From NCBI GenBank assembly GCA_020852515.1, contig JADZAS010000016.1:312155-376154 (forward strand): a stretch of 64,000 nt of DNA, given 5' to 3'. The translations under genes were made by a program, and so were the position numbers. Origin of the DNA: Phycisphaerales bacterium. Lineage in GTDB: Bacteria; Planctomycetota; Phycisphaerae; Phycisphaerales; UBA5793. The notes under the pieces are model-generated. The model was not told the DNA's origin. It worked only from the letters and a program-made list of their open reading frames with translations, and did not search any database. Positions 19,164-28,441 of the stretch are shown here, in pieces (positions within the stretch are counted from its first letter, which is position 1; every line of letters begins with the position of its first letter).

Positions 19164-20564
19164 TCAGGGCTTGGCCGCGCGGCGCTGGCGGATCCAGGCG
19201 AGCAGTTCCTCGCGCTTGAGGATGTGCTGACGGCCGTCGGTGAAGTCCTTCACGGACACCGTGCCGGCCGAGTACTCATCATCGATGATGATCGCCGTCC
19301 GCGCGAAGCACGAGGCGGCATCCTTGAGCAACTTCTCGACCTTGCTGGTGGACTTGTACGAGCGGCGCGCGTGCAGTCCGGCGCGCTGCAGTTCAGCCAC
19401 CAGCGGCACCACCGCCGCGTCGCACTCCGTGCCGCCCGTCGAAATGACGAACGCGTCGGGCCTCGTGTTGAGATGTTCGGCGAGCATCTCCTCATCGGGC
19501 ATCAGACCGCTCTCTTCGAGCACGAGCGAGAGCACGACGTCACCCATTCCAAAGCCAACGGCAGGCGTGGGCGGGCCGCCGAACATCTCGATGAGCCGGT
19601 CGTAGCGCCCGCCGCCGGCAATGGCCCGCTGGCCCTGCGCGGTGATCTCGAACACGGTGCCTGTGTAGTACGCCAGGCCGCGCACGATCGAGAAGTCAAA
19701 CTCGCACCACCTGAGGATCGCGCGAGCCGCCAGTTCGGACAGCAACGCCACGAGGCCCGCCGTCGCCGGGGAACTCCTGTCAATCGGCGGGATCGTCCGT
19801 CCGCTCTCGAGCGCGGCCAGCGCCTCGTTCATCTGGCTCTGTACCTGGTCGAGTCCGCGGATAAACGCGCCGGAATCGAGGCCGATCTCAGCGCACGATG
19901 CATCGAACTGCTCGGCCGGCATGCGGTCGCGCCGGTCAAGCAGCGTAAGTGCCGCCTGCAGATCTGCTTCGGCCACCCCGCTGCTTTGCAGCATTTCGGA
20001 GACGAGATCGCGGTTGCTCAGGCGCACCGTGAGATGCTTCGATTCCAGGCCGAGTTCGCGAAAGAGCGCGATGGCCGCCGCAATGACCTCGGCGTCGGCC
20101 GCGGGCGAGTCGTCGCCGATGACATCGACGTTCCACTGAAGAAACTCGCGCAGCCGGCCGCGCTGGGGCCGCTCGGCGCGGTAGTGCAGCGGGATGGCGA
20201 ACCACTTCGTCGGCCGGGGCAGCGAGGCAGCCCTGTCGGCGAACATGCGGGCGAGCGTGGGCGTGAACTCCGGCCGCAGGGCATAGGGCGCCCGGCCGGT
20301 GGCTTTGACCTGCTCGACCTCTTCGGGGCTTTTGCCGCTGAAGGCCTGGAAGAGTTCGCCGAGGATCCCCTCGCCGCTCTTGACGGCGTAAAGGTCGGAG
20401 GATTCGAAGGTGGGCCCTTCAATCTCGTCAAAGCCGTGCCGGATAGCCACTTTGCGCCAAGCTCGCTCGATGTAGCGTCTGCGGGCCATCTCGCGCGGAT
20501 AGAAGTCGCGCGTGCCCTTGGGTCCCTGGAACTTTTTGCCGCGTTTACCTTCCTTTTCAGCCAT
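19164..20564 (-). CDS. hisS: Histidyl-tRNA synthetase
   Basis: 466 residues from ATG 20564 (MAEKEGKRGKKFQGPKGTRD). It attaches histidine to tRNA-His. Class II motif 2 (HYRAERPQRGRLREFLQWN), the HisRS-specific RGLAYYTGTVFE and motif 3 (AIAGGGRYDRLI) are present, followed by an anticodon-binding domain from about 365. The Lys-rich N-terminus is typical of high-GC planctomycete-like proteins. The in-frame extension to 20672 is rejected because it covers the divergent promoter region and lacks similarity to the family. Confidence 0.95.
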   Translation of the reverse strand: MAEKEGKRGKKFQGPKGTRDFYPREMARRRYIERAWRKVAIRHGFDEIEGPTFESSDLYAVKSGEGILGELFQAFSGKSPEEVEQVKATGRAPYALRPEFTPTLARMFADRAASLPRPTKWFAIPLHYRAERPQRGRLREFLQWNVDVIGDDSPAADAEVIAAAIALFRELGLESKHLTVRLSNRDLVSEMLQSSGVAEADLQAALTLLDRRDRMPAEQFDASCAEIGLDSGAFIRGLDQVQSQMNEALAALESGRTIPPIDRSSPATAGLVALLSELAARAILRWCEFDFSIVRGLAYYTGTVFEITAQGQRAIAGGGRYDRLIEMFGGPPTPAVGFGMGDVVLSLVLEESGLMPDEEMLAEHLNTRPDAFVISTGGTECDAAVVPLVAELQRAGLHARRSYKSTSKVEKLLKDAASCFARTAIIIDDEYSAGTVSVKDFTDGRQHILKREELLAWIRQRRAAKP

Positions 20565-20782
20565 GGCGGCTGAGGGTAGCGGCGGCTTGATGGCGAATCG
20601 ACTGCAAGCGACGCGAGTGCCCGGCGACTCTCCTGCAACCGGGAGTCGAACAAAAAGTGAGGAATTCGCCAAAGAAACTGGCGTGAGATAGCCAAATCAG
20701 GTACATTATTGAGCATCGGGCCGCGTTCGCCGGCCTGCACGCTCTGCGGATGCTCGTGGGCTGCTGACTGAAGGAGAATCGA

Positions 20783-21583
20783 ATGCCGCGTCTGATCGCT
20801 CGCCGCCGGGGCTTCACCCTCATCGAACTGCTCGTGGTGATCTCCATCATCGCGCTGCTCATCGGCCTGCTGCTGCCGGCCCTGTCGCAGGCGCGCGATG
20901 CCGGCCGCCGCGCGACGTGCCTGTCGAACATGAAGCAGATCGGGTACGGCATGCACTTCTACGCGAAGGACTACGACAGCTTCGTGCCGCGTGAGGGGCA
21001 CTATTACGACCGACGGTACTCAAGTTGGAACCCGAACCTCTCGTCGAACATCCCCTGGCCGTTCGCGTTTCGTCCCTACGTGGACAAGACGCCCGGAGAC
21101 TACTACACGCGCATGCAGCGCGGCGGGCAGGGCGACAAATTCGAGTTCCTGAGCGTGTACAAGTGCCCTTCGCATCCCCGCAAGGAGCACTACATCCAGT
21201 ATGTGAACAACGGCATCAAGTTCGATCGCAGCGGAAACCGCGATGACCTTTGTCCAGCCACCCGCTACGAGGAGTTCCAACGTCCATCGACGACGCTCTA
21301 CTTGTCAGAGTTCACGGACGACGAATCGGCGTCATTCGCGCAGAACAACTACGGCCCGGCATTCTCGAGTTACGGCGATCGCGGCGTCGCCTCGTGGTAC
21401 GACATCTGGCGCGGCTTCCATATCAACGGACAGAATGAGAACTACGACACGGGCCGCCGCCTCTCCAAAAACCGCCACAAGACAGGGTCGAACTGCCTCT
21501 TCACTGACAGCCATGCTGAACTGATCAAGGACGACAGCATGGTCGAGAAGGACTCCTGGAACGACTGGACGCCCCGCTTCTAG
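20783..21583 (+). CDS. Type II-pseudopilin-like protein (first of a tandem pair)
   Basis: 266 residues, AAGGAG 7 bp before the ATG. A prepilin signal sits at the N-terminus: a basic leader RRRG cut before [24 protein letters not shown], the hydrophobic helix with conserved Glu at +5. The globular part carries two Cys (TCLSN, YKCPSHP) and near the end the processing-associated H-x9-D-G signature, here H-x9-D-S ([18 protein letters not shown]). It ends WNDWTPRF. Such proteins are abundant in planctomycetes; their role in secretion or surface assembly is unproven. A paralogue follows after 12 bp. Confidence 0.88.
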   Translation: MPRLIARRRGFTLIELLVVISIIALLIGLLLPALSQARDAGRRATCLSNMKQIGYGMHFYAKDYDSFVPREGHYYDRRYSSWNPNLSSNIPWPFAFRPYVDKTPGDYYTRMQRGGQGDKFEFLSVYKCPSHPRKEHYIQYVNNGIKFDRSGNRDDLCPATRYEEFQRPSTTLYLSEFTDDESASFAQNNYGPAFSSYGDRGVASWYDIWRGFHINGQNENYDTGRRLSKNRHKTGSNCLFTDSHAELIKDDSMVEKDSWNDWTPRF

Positions 21584-21595
21584 ACCTGCAGGCTT

Positions 21596-22405
21596 GTGAA
21601 CATGCATCGCGCCACTCGCGGACGATCCGGTTTCACGCTGATCGAACTGCTCGTCGTCGTTTCGCTGATCGCGCTGCTCATCGCGCTGCTCCTGCCGGCG
21701 CTGGCGCAGGCGCGGCGGGCGGCGCAGCGGACGGGTTGCCTCTCCAACCTGCGGCAGATCGGCTGCGGCATCCAGTTCTACACCCGCGACTTCAACGACT
21801 TCGTGCCGCGCGAAGGGCACTACTTCGACCGGGCGGCGCCGTCGTGGGCTCGGAAGCCCGCTTCGAGCATTCCGTGGGCGTTTGCCTTTCGCCCCTATGT
21901 CGATCCATCGTCTCCTGGCGACTACTACAAGCGCATGCAGCGCGGCGGCGAAGGGGACCGCTTCGAATTTCTGAGCGTGTACAAGTGCCCCTCGCACCCA
22001 CGGCGCGAGCACTTCATCCAGTACGCCGTGAACGGAATCAAATTCGACCGCACCGGCGGGCGCGATGAACTGGCCACGGCCACCACGCTCGACGAGTTCC
22101 GCCGGCCCGCCGAGACGATTTACCTGTCCGAATTCACCGATGACGAGTCGGCATCTTTTGCCGCCAACGCTTACGGGGTGGCGTACACGAACTGGGGCGA
22201 CCGGGGCGTGGCGTCGTGGTACGACTTCTGGGAAGGCGTCCACATCAGTTCGCCGCTCGAGAACTACGATCGCGGCCGGCGCCTGTCGAGCAATCGGCAC
22301 GGCAGCGGCTCGAACGCGCTGTTTGCAGACGGGCACGCCCGGCTCATCGACGCGGAGGTGCTGGTGACGCGAGACGCGTGGAACGACTGGACGCCGCGCT
22401 TCTGA
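21596..22405 (+). CDS. Type II-pseudopilin-like protein (second of a tandem pair)
   Basis: 269 residues from a GTG; an ATG at 21602 is the alternative. Prepilin motif [15 protein letters not shown] with Glu at +5, and a complete H-x9-D-G signature ([18 protein letters not shown]). It is co-linear with the preceding protein along its whole length, sharing [37 protein letters not shown] and the WNDWTPRF end, so the two are a tandem duplication. The middle Cys in the H-x9-D region of the first copy is replaced by Ala. Probably co-transcribed with it. Confidence 0.87.
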   Translation: MNMHRATRGRSGFTLIELLVVVSLIALLIALLLPALAQARRAAQRTGCLSNLRQIGCGIQFYTRDFNDFVPREGHYFDRAAPSWARKPASSIPWAFAFRPYVDPSSPGDYYKRMQRGGEGDRFEFLSVYKCPSHPRREHFIQYAVNGIKFDRTGGRDELATATTLDEFRRPAETIYLSEFTDDESASFAANAYGVAYTNWGDRGVASWYDFWEGVHISSPLENYDRGRRLSSNRHGSGSNALFADGHARLIDAEVLVTRDAWNDWTPRF

Positions 22406-22468
22406 ACTAGAGATGCGGGCGTTTCCCGGCGTCCCCGCCGCCGCCGTCGGCGGCTACGATTGCGCTCC

Positions 22469-24163
22469 ATGGGCACGATCACGATCAACGGCAAGCCGTG
22501 CGCGTTTGAGGGCGCTCCTTCGATCCTCCAGGTGGCGCTGGACAACGGCATCGACATCCCCCGCTACTGCTACCACGAGGGGCTCAGCGTGGTCGCGTCG
22601 TGCCGCATCTGCCTGGCCGAAGTCTGGGCGCCCAACCCGAAGTCCGGCCAGCTCGAGGCGATTCCGCGCCTGCTGCCGACCTGCCAGACGCCCTGCGGCG
22701 ACGGGCAGCTGGTCCGCACCGACAGCCCCAAATCGATCGCCAACCAGAAAGCGGTGATGGAGTACCTGCTCATCAACCACCCGCTGGACTGCCCGATCTG
22801 CGACCAGGCCGGCGAGTGCTACCTGCAGGATTACTCCTACGAATACGGCCGAGGCGAATCCCGCTTTGAAGAGGCGAAGATCAAGCAGCCCAAGAAGGAC
22901 GTCGGGCCGCACATCTACCTCTACAGCGACCGCTGCATCATGTGCAGCCGGTGCGTGCGCTTCACGCGCGAAGTGACGGGAACGGCGGAGCTGTGCGTCG
23001 TCGGGCGCGGGGCCGCCGAGCAGATCGACCTGTTTCCGGGCAAGGCGCTGGACAACGAACTTTCGGGCAACGTGGCGGACATCTGCCCGGTTGGCGCGCT
23101 GCTCGACAAGGATTTCCTCTTCGCCCAGCGCGTCTGGCTGCTCACGAAGACACCGAGCATCGACGGCATCACCGCGTCGGGCGACAACATCTCCATCGAA
23201 CACAACGACGGGCGGATCTACCGCGTCAAGCCGCGGCGCAACCTCGCCGTCAACAAGTGGTGGATCAGCGACGAGGTGCGCTACGGCTGGGACTTCGTCC
23301 ACCGCGACGATCGCATCAACGAGCCGCGGCGCGCGCAGTACGGCGACCAGGTGAGCACGAGCTTCACCGCGGCTTATGACGAGATCCACGACCGGCTCTC
23401 GACGGTCGTCGCGGGCGGCGGCAAGGTGGCGGCGCTCATCAGCCCGATGCTGCCGTGCGAAGAGGCGTATCTCATGGGCAAGTGGATGCGCGGGCTGTGC
23501 AGCGAGCCGGTCCAGCCGATCCTGGGCGTCGGGCCGGTGCCGGTCAGCGGCGAAGAGAAGACGTTTCCGCCGGGCGCTTCGCCTTCGGATAAGAACGCGT
23601 TCACCATCCGCGCCGAGAAAGCGCCAAATGCGCGCGGCGTGCGGCGCGTGCTCAAGGGATTCAACCGGCTCGACGGCGACACCGCCCAGCCGCCGGAGTT
23701 TGAGCAGTGGCTGGCGGCGATCAAGAACGCCGAGGCGGTGGTCTTGACGGGCAACTATCCCAGCGAATGGGTAACCAAGGACCTCGCCAAGGCCCTGAGC
23801 CGCAAGTTCGTCGTGCTCATCGACACGTTGCCCAATGACTTCACGGCCAAGGCGAACGTGGTGCTGCCCGGCGCGACATGGGCGGAAAAGAGCGGGACGT
23901 TCGAAAACGTGAACGGCCTGCTGCAGACATTTGAGCAGGCGATTCCGCCGCGCGAGCGCTGCCGGAGCGAAGGGCAGATCTTCAGCGACCTGCTGGCCCG
24001 CCGCGCTGCGGGCGCCAACGGCCACGGCCTGCCGCGCTACAACGCCGCGACGGTGCGAGAGGAGATGGCGCGCGAGTTGCAGTTGACGGAATTCACGACG
24101 GATGTGCACGCGCCCCTCGCGGGCTCGTTCATCGAATCAGACATGGAACTCGTCGACCTGTAG
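22469..24163 (+). CDS. nuoG: NADH-quinone oxidoreductase subunit G, short form
   Basis: 564 residues from ATG 22469. The N-terminal ferredoxin domain (2Fe-2S: CYHEGLSVVASCRIC and CQTPC), the His-Cys3 cluster (HPLDCPICDQAGEC) and the next 4Fe-4S ligands (CIMCSRC and DICPVGAL) are complete, so it belongs to the electron-input arm of complex I. The molybdopterin-like C-terminal part is much reduced: it keeps VVLTGNYPSEW and KANVVLPGATWAEKSGTFEN but is shorter than in usual 700-900-residue NuoG. The neighbour is purQ, 17 bp downstream; no other nuo gene lies here. Confidence 0.92.
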   Translation: MGTITINGKPCAFEGAPSILQVALDNGIDIPRYCYHEGLSVVASCRICLAEVWAPNPKSGQLEAIPRLLPTCQTPCGDGQLVRTDSPKSIANQKAVMEYLLINHPLDCPICDQAGECYLQDYSYEYGRGESRFEEAKIKQPKKDVGPHIYLYSDRCIMCSRCVRFTREVTGTAELCVVGRGAAEQIDLFPGKALDNELSGNVADICPVGALLDKDFLFAQRVWLLTKTPSIDGITASGDNISIEHNDGRIYRVKPRRNLAVNKWWISDEVRYGWDFVHRDDRINEPRRAQYGDQVSTSFTAAYDEIHDRLSTVVAGGGKVAALISPMLPCEEAYLMGKWMRGLCSEPVQPILGVGPVPVSGEEKTFPPGASPSDKNAFTIRAEKAPNARGVRRVLKGFNRLDGDTAQPPEFEQWLAAIKNAEAVVLTGNYPSEWVTKDLAKALSRKFVVLIDTLPNDFTAKANVVLPGATWAEKSGTFENVNGLLQTFEQAIPPRERCRSEGQIFSDLLARRAAGANGHGLPRYNAATVREEMARELQLTEFTTDVHAPLAGSFIESDMELVDL

Positions 24164-24180
24164 CAACGAGTTGACCTCGC

Positions 24181-24984
24181 ATGAAGCCGAACACACTGAT
24201 CATCCGGGCGGCGGGAACGAACTGCGATCGCGAGCTCGCGCACGCCTTTGACAGTGCCGGCGCCGCAACGCAGTTGATCCACCTCAACGTGCTCATGGAC
24301 CAGCCGGAGCTGCTCGACCGCTTCGATCTGCTCGGCGTGCCGGGCGGGTTCAGTTACGGCGACGACGTGGCAGCCGGGAAGATCCAGGCGCTGCTCATGA
24401 AAGAGCGGCTGTATCCGGCGTTGCGGCGCTGCATCGAGCGCGGCGTGCCGATCTTTGCGCCGTGCAACGGTTTTCAGGCGCTGGTCAAAATGGGCCTGCT
24501 GCCGGGCCCGGCGCGCGGGCAAGCCTGGCCGACCGACCGGCCCCCGGCGCAGAGCGTCACGCTGCTGGACAACGCCGGCGGGTGCTTCATCGACCGCTGG
24601 GTCAACGTCGAAATCGAGCCGCAGTGCCCGTGCATCTGGACGCAGAAGCTCGATGACGTCGGCGGCGAACTGGTCCTGCCCATTGCGCACGGCGAGGGGC
24701 GCTTCATCGCCGACCCCGACACGCTCGCGGCGCTCGAAGCGGAGCACTTCATCGCGCTGCGCTACGCCGAGGGGCACAACGTAAACGGCTCAATGAACCG
24801 CATCGCCGGCATCTGCGACGCCAGCGGGCTGATCTTCGGCCTCATGCCGCATCCGGAACGGTTTACCCGGTGGATTCAGCACCCCCGCTGGACGCGGCTG
24901 GATCAATCGGCCCTTTCGGGTACGCCGCTCGGACTGGCGATGTTCCGCAATGCCGTGCGCCACGCCCAGGCGCAGCGCGTGTAA
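24181..24984 (+). CDS. purQ: Phosphoribosylformylglycinamidine synthase, glutaminase subunit
   Basis: 267 residues. It is the class I glutamine amidotransferase that supplies ammonia to PurL in the fourth step of purine synthesis. The oxyanion region VPGGFSYGDD, nucleophile C95 (FAPCNGFQAL) and H224/E226 (LMPHPERF) are present. The residues before the nucleophile are Ala-Pro where Gly-Ile/Val is usual. Length fits the purQ family, somewhat long. It follows nuoG by 17 bp and may be co-transcribed. It is convergent with pgpH, with stops 7 bp apart. Confidence 0.92.
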   Translation: MKPNTLIIRAAGTNCDRELAHAFDSAGAATQLIHLNVLMDQPELLDRFDLLGVPGGFSYGDDVAAGKIQALLMKERLYPALRRCIERGVPIFAPCNGFQALVKMGLLPGPARGQAWPTDRPPAQSVTLLDNAGGCFIDRWVNVEIEPQCPCIWTQKLDDVGGELVLPIAHGEGRFIADPDTLAALEAEHFIALRYAEGHNVNGSMNRIAGICDASGLIFGLMPHPERFTRWIQHPRWTRLDQSALSGTPLGLAMFRNAVRHAQAQRV

Positions 24985-24991
24985 CGCCCGG

Positions 24992-27334
24992 TCAGGCCGT
25001 GGCGGCCGGTGTGGGCGGAGTCTGCTCGCGTTCAGCGGTTTCTCGCTCGACCTGCTGCGACGGATAGACGATGCGTGCATGTCGAATGGCGCAGAGCGAC
25101 TTGATGATCGAGTCTTCGATCAGCGTGAGTTCGCGCAGCGTCAGGTTGCACTCGTCAAACTGATGGTCGAGCAGGCGCTTCTGCCCCATGCTTCGGACGA
25201 GTTGCTCGATGCGCGTCGGCGAGAAGTCTGGCAGAGCGCGCGACGCCGACTCGGATGCGTCGGCGAGCATCACGATCGCCACTTCTTTGGTGCGCGGCCG
25301 CGGACCGGGGTAGCGATAGGCCACTTCGTTCACGTCGTCGTGCGTCTTGCCCGACTCGGCCCGCTCCTTGGCGACCTGGTAGAAGTACTCGACGAGCGTC
25401 GTGCCGTGGTGGGCTTCGATGAAGTGGTGGATCGGCTTGGGCAAACCCCACTCGCGGGCCATTTCCAGGCCGTCTTTGACGTGGCCGACAATGAGCAGCA
25501 GGCTCATGGCCGGGCTGAGTTTCTCGTGGCGGTTGAGCCCGTCGTCCTGGTTCTCGACGAAGTACTGCGGCTTGCTCATCTTGCCGATGTCGTGGTAGAG
25601 TGAGCCGACGTAGGTCAGCAGCGAATTGGCGCCGATCGCTTCGGCGGCGGTCTCGGCGATGGTGGCCACCTGCAGCGAGTGGTTCCAGGTGCCCGGGGCG
25701 CGCTGCTGGAGTTCACGCAGCAGTTCGTGCTTGGGGTCCCGCAGTTCGACAAGCGTCAGGCCGGTGGTGACGTCGAACACCCGCTCGATCGTCGAGAGAA
25801 CGCCCAGCGCGAACACGCCGACGAGCACCCCTGCCGACGCGGCAAAGAGGCCGTCGTAGAGCGCTGCCTGCCAGAACGGCGCGGGCTCGGTCATCGGCAG
25901 CGACCAGATGGAGCGCAGAATCGCGCCCACGCCCAGCACCGCTCCGGTCATGACCCCGGCACGCACCAGCGTGTGCCGGTCGCGGATGTCGCGCAGGCAC
26001 GCGACGATGACGCAGGAGCCGACCACGAGCAGGATCAGGGCGCTGATGCGCAGATCGAGGGCAAAGCACACGATCAGCGCGTGAATGGCGCTGACGCCGA
26101 TGGCCATCTGCCGGCCGAAAGCGACGTGCACGATCACCGTAAGCAGCAGCGTCGGCGCCAGAATCGCCAGCACCAGTGCTTGCGGCATGGCGCGGGCCGC
26201 CAGGACGGTCAGCAGCAGCGCGGCGACGCTCATGACCGACATCGACAGCAGGTGTCGCGGGCGGTTGAGCACCGTCGAGTAGAAGATCGAGAGATACGCT
26301 CCGAGCGATCCGGCGATGAGCGCCACCAGTCCGGCGATGCCAAGGCGGCCGATCCAGCGCGGCAGCGCCTGCAGATTGTCGAGATAGGCGGCGTGCTCGG
26401 CGGTCACGAGTTGCACCTGCTCATTCGTCAGCCGTTCGCCCCTCGTGTAGAGCACTTCCCCGCGCTTGTGCGTGTTCCACTGGTTGGGCACGGCGTCGGC
26501 GTTGCGCCGGGCCGTCAGTTGCGTCGCCGCCTCGTCGAACTGGAACGTCGGCTGCTGCTCGGCGAGCAGCCGATGGAGAATCGGCGCCCGCAGCGGCTCG
26601 GGAAAGATGCGAATCACACTCTCGCGCACGCCTTCGGGGGCCTCGCCCTCTGCATCGACAAAATCGGAGACGGACACGGTCCGCGTCTCGCCGCTGGCCA
26701 GCCTGAGGTGAATGGGCACGGGGGTAAGCGTGGGCTCGAGCTGCCAGCGGTCGCTGTCGATGATGGGCCGGCGGTATACCGTGCGATCGAAGAACTGATC
26801 GACGAGCGACGACCACTCCGGCTTCGTCTCGCCGGTTTCGTCGGTGAACTGATGCAGCGCTCCCAACGCCTGCGGCGTCAGATTGAACGAGCGCACCAGC
26901 GTTTCATTCACTTCCGAGAGCGAAGCGCGGTTGGCGACGGCGCGCGGCAGGCCGAGAATCGACTGGCGCAGCGGCCCGGTCACCTTCTCGACCTCGGTGT
27001 AGATGCGCGGCGCCTGCTGCATCGCCACTTCCTTCTGGGCGCGCGTGCGGCTTTCGTCGAGGACGTTGAAGGACACGCGCGCGGCGAAGGTGTCGCGCAT
27101 GATCAGGCCCGCGCTGAGCATCGCCTGGCCGCGCGACCAGACGATCAGGCTCGCCGCACCCAGTACATACAACGCCGCGATCCCCAGCGCAATGAGAATC
27201 TCGGGGCGGTCGCGCCATGTCGCGGGCGGGCGGCGATCGGCCGGCGAGCGCGTGCGGCGGAACTCCTCGCGCCGGCCGGGCAGTTGCGGCCGCCCGCCGC
27301 GGCGCGTCACGCGCGTGGTATTCGTGCGGGTCAT
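24992..27334 (-). CDS. pgpH: 7TM-HD family phosphodiesterase (PgpH-like)
   Basis: 780 residues. A basic N-terminus and one membrane helix (about 47-68) are followed by an extracytoplasmic 7TMR-HDED-type domain (about 75-330), a cluster of about seven helices (about 335-510), and a cytosolic HD domain: WNHSLQVA, YHDIGKMSKPQYF, and later His residues in EAHHGTTL. In characterised members this domain hydrolyses cyclic di-AMP, linking the gene to turgor and wall control; whether this organism uses that nucleotide is not shown here. It overlaps phoH by 4 bp, the common phoH-pgpH arrangement. Confidence 0.9.
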   Translation of the reverse strand: MTRTNTTRVTRRGGRPQLPGRREEFRRTRSPADRRPPATWRDRPEILIALGIAALYVLGAASLIVWSRGQAMLSAGLIMRDTFAARVSFNVLDESRTRAQKEVAMQQAPRIYTEVEKVTGPLRQSILGLPRAVANRASLSEVNETLVRSFNLTPQALGALHQFTDETGETKPEWSSLVDQFFDRTVYRRPIIDSDRWQLEPTLTPVPIHLRLASGETRTVSVSDFVDAEGEAPEGVRESVIRIFPEPLRAPILHRLLAEQQPTFQFDEAATQLTARRNADAVPNQWNTHKRGEVLYTRGERLTNEQVQLVTAEHAAYLDNLQALPRWIGRLGIAGLVALIAGSLGAYLSIFYSTVLNRPRHLLSMSVMSVAALLLTVLAARAMPQALVLAILAPTLLLTVIVHVAFGRQMAIGVSAIHALIVCFALDLRISALILLVVGSCVIVACLRDIRDRHTLVRAGVMTGAVLGVGAILRSIWSLPMTEPAPFWQAALYDGLFAASAGVLVGVFALGVLSTIERVFDVTTGLTLVELRDPKHELLRELQQRAPGTWNHSLQVATIAETAAEAIGANSLLTYVGSLYHDIGKMSKPQYFVENQDDGLNRHEKLSPAMSLLLIVGHVKDGLEMAREWGLPKPIHHFIEAHHGTTLVEYFYQVAKERAESGKTHDDVNEVAYRYPGPRPRTKEVAIVMLADASESASRALPDFSPTRIEQLVRSMGQKRLLDHQFDECNLTLRELTLIEDSIIKSLCAIRHARIVYPSQQVERETAEREQTPPTPAATA

Positions 27335-28398
27335 GGCGCCACCTCGCTCTCGGCCGGCCGGCGCGGCGGACTCTCCGCAGGCCCGGCGCGGAAGGGCCGC
27401 TCGGGTTTGCTGGCCCGCGACACGGCTTCAGAGCCGTAGGCCTCGACAATCTGCTGCACGAGGCGGTGGCGCACGATGTCCTCGCGACCCAGCGCGACCG
27501 TCTCCACGCCTCGGATGCGGTGCAGGCGGCGAACCGCGTCGATGAGGCCCGATTGGCTCGGGTCATCCAGGTCCACCTGACTCGGATCGCCGGTCACGAT
27601 GCACTTGCTGCGCCGGCCGGTGCGCGTGAGGAACATCATCATTTGAGAAATAGTGGCGTTCTGGGCTTCGTCGAGAATGATCGCGGCGTCGTTAAGCGTG
27701 CGGCCGCGCATGAACGCCAGCGGGATGATCTCGACCACGTCGTTGGCGATGAAGCGCTGCAGCGACTGGTAATCGAGCATGTCGCCCAGTGCATCGAAAA
27801 GCGGGCGCAGGTAGGGGTTGACCTTCTGCTGCAGATCACCGGGCAGAAAGCCGAGCCGCTCGCCAGCCTCGACCGCGGGCCGCGCTAGAACGAGGCGCTT
27901 CACGCGGCCGGTTTTGAGCATGTGCACCGCGGCGGCGACGGCGAGGTAGGTCTTACCCGTTCCGGCCGGTCCCACGCCGAAGACGAGGTCGTTGGTTCGT
28001 ATGGCCTCGAGGTAGAGGTCCTGATTGGGCGTCTTTGGACGCACGGGCCGGCCGGAGGCGTAGACATTGATCAGGCCGTCCCACGCGGGCAGATCATCGC
28101 CCACGAGCGTTTCATCCACGCGCGGGGCTTCCGGTGCCGACACGATGGCCTCGAGCACTTGCTCGCGCGATAATGACTGGCGGCTCTGCGCCAGGCGCGC
28201 GAGATGTTCGACCACCGCGGCGGCCTTGTTGACCGCTGCCTCATCGCCCCGCAGGACGACGCGGCCGTCCTGGGCGGCCGTGATGTGAACACCCAGCGCT
28301 TCGCGGATCATCTTGAGGTTCCTGTCGGAGGAGCCGAGCAGGGTCGTGCGATCGATGCCTGGAGGAATCTTGAGCGTGCGTTCGAGCAACAGGTCCAC
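27331..28398 (-). CDS. phoH: PhoH-family ATPase
   Basis: 355 residues. Walker A GPAGTGKT and Walker B IILDEAQN in a compact P-loop domain, preceded by a small KH-like N-terminal part (about 20-75). The RPAVEAGERLGFLPGDL and VTGDPSQVDL signatures are typical. PhoH/YbeZ proteins bind RNA and act with YbeY in rRNA maturation; here the next gene is pgpH instead of ybeY. The C-terminal 30 residues are Pro/Arg/Ser-rich and look disordered. Translationally coupled to pgpH through a 4-bp overlap. Confidence 0.93.
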   Translation of the reverse strand: MDLLLERTLKIPPGIDRTTLLGSSDRNLKMIREALGVHITAAQDGRVVLRGDEAAVNKAAAVVEHLARLAQSRQSLSREQVLEAIVSAPEAPRVDETLVGDDLPAWDGLINVYASGRPVRPKTPNQDLYLEAIRTNDLVFGVGPAGTGKTYLAVAAAVHMLKTGRVKRLVLARPAVEAGERLGFLPGDLQQKVNPYLRPLFDALGDMLDYQSLQRFIANDVVEIIPLAFMRGRTLNDAAIILDEAQNATISQMMMFLTRTGRRSKCIVTGDPSQVDLDDPSQSGLIDAVRRLHRIRGVETVALGREDIVRHRLVQQIVEAYGSEAVSRASKPERPFRAGPAESPPRRPAESEVAP

Positions 28399-28441
28399 TC
28401 CGTTCGCACCTGCCGGCGCGAAGTTCCTTCCGTCCGCCTCT

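Noticed and set aside
20624-20650. Hairpin GACTC...GAGTC between hisS and the pseudopilin genes, considered as terminator or tRNA remnant
   Set aside because: Both neighbours start here rather than end, so a terminator makes no sense, and no other tRNA parts are present.
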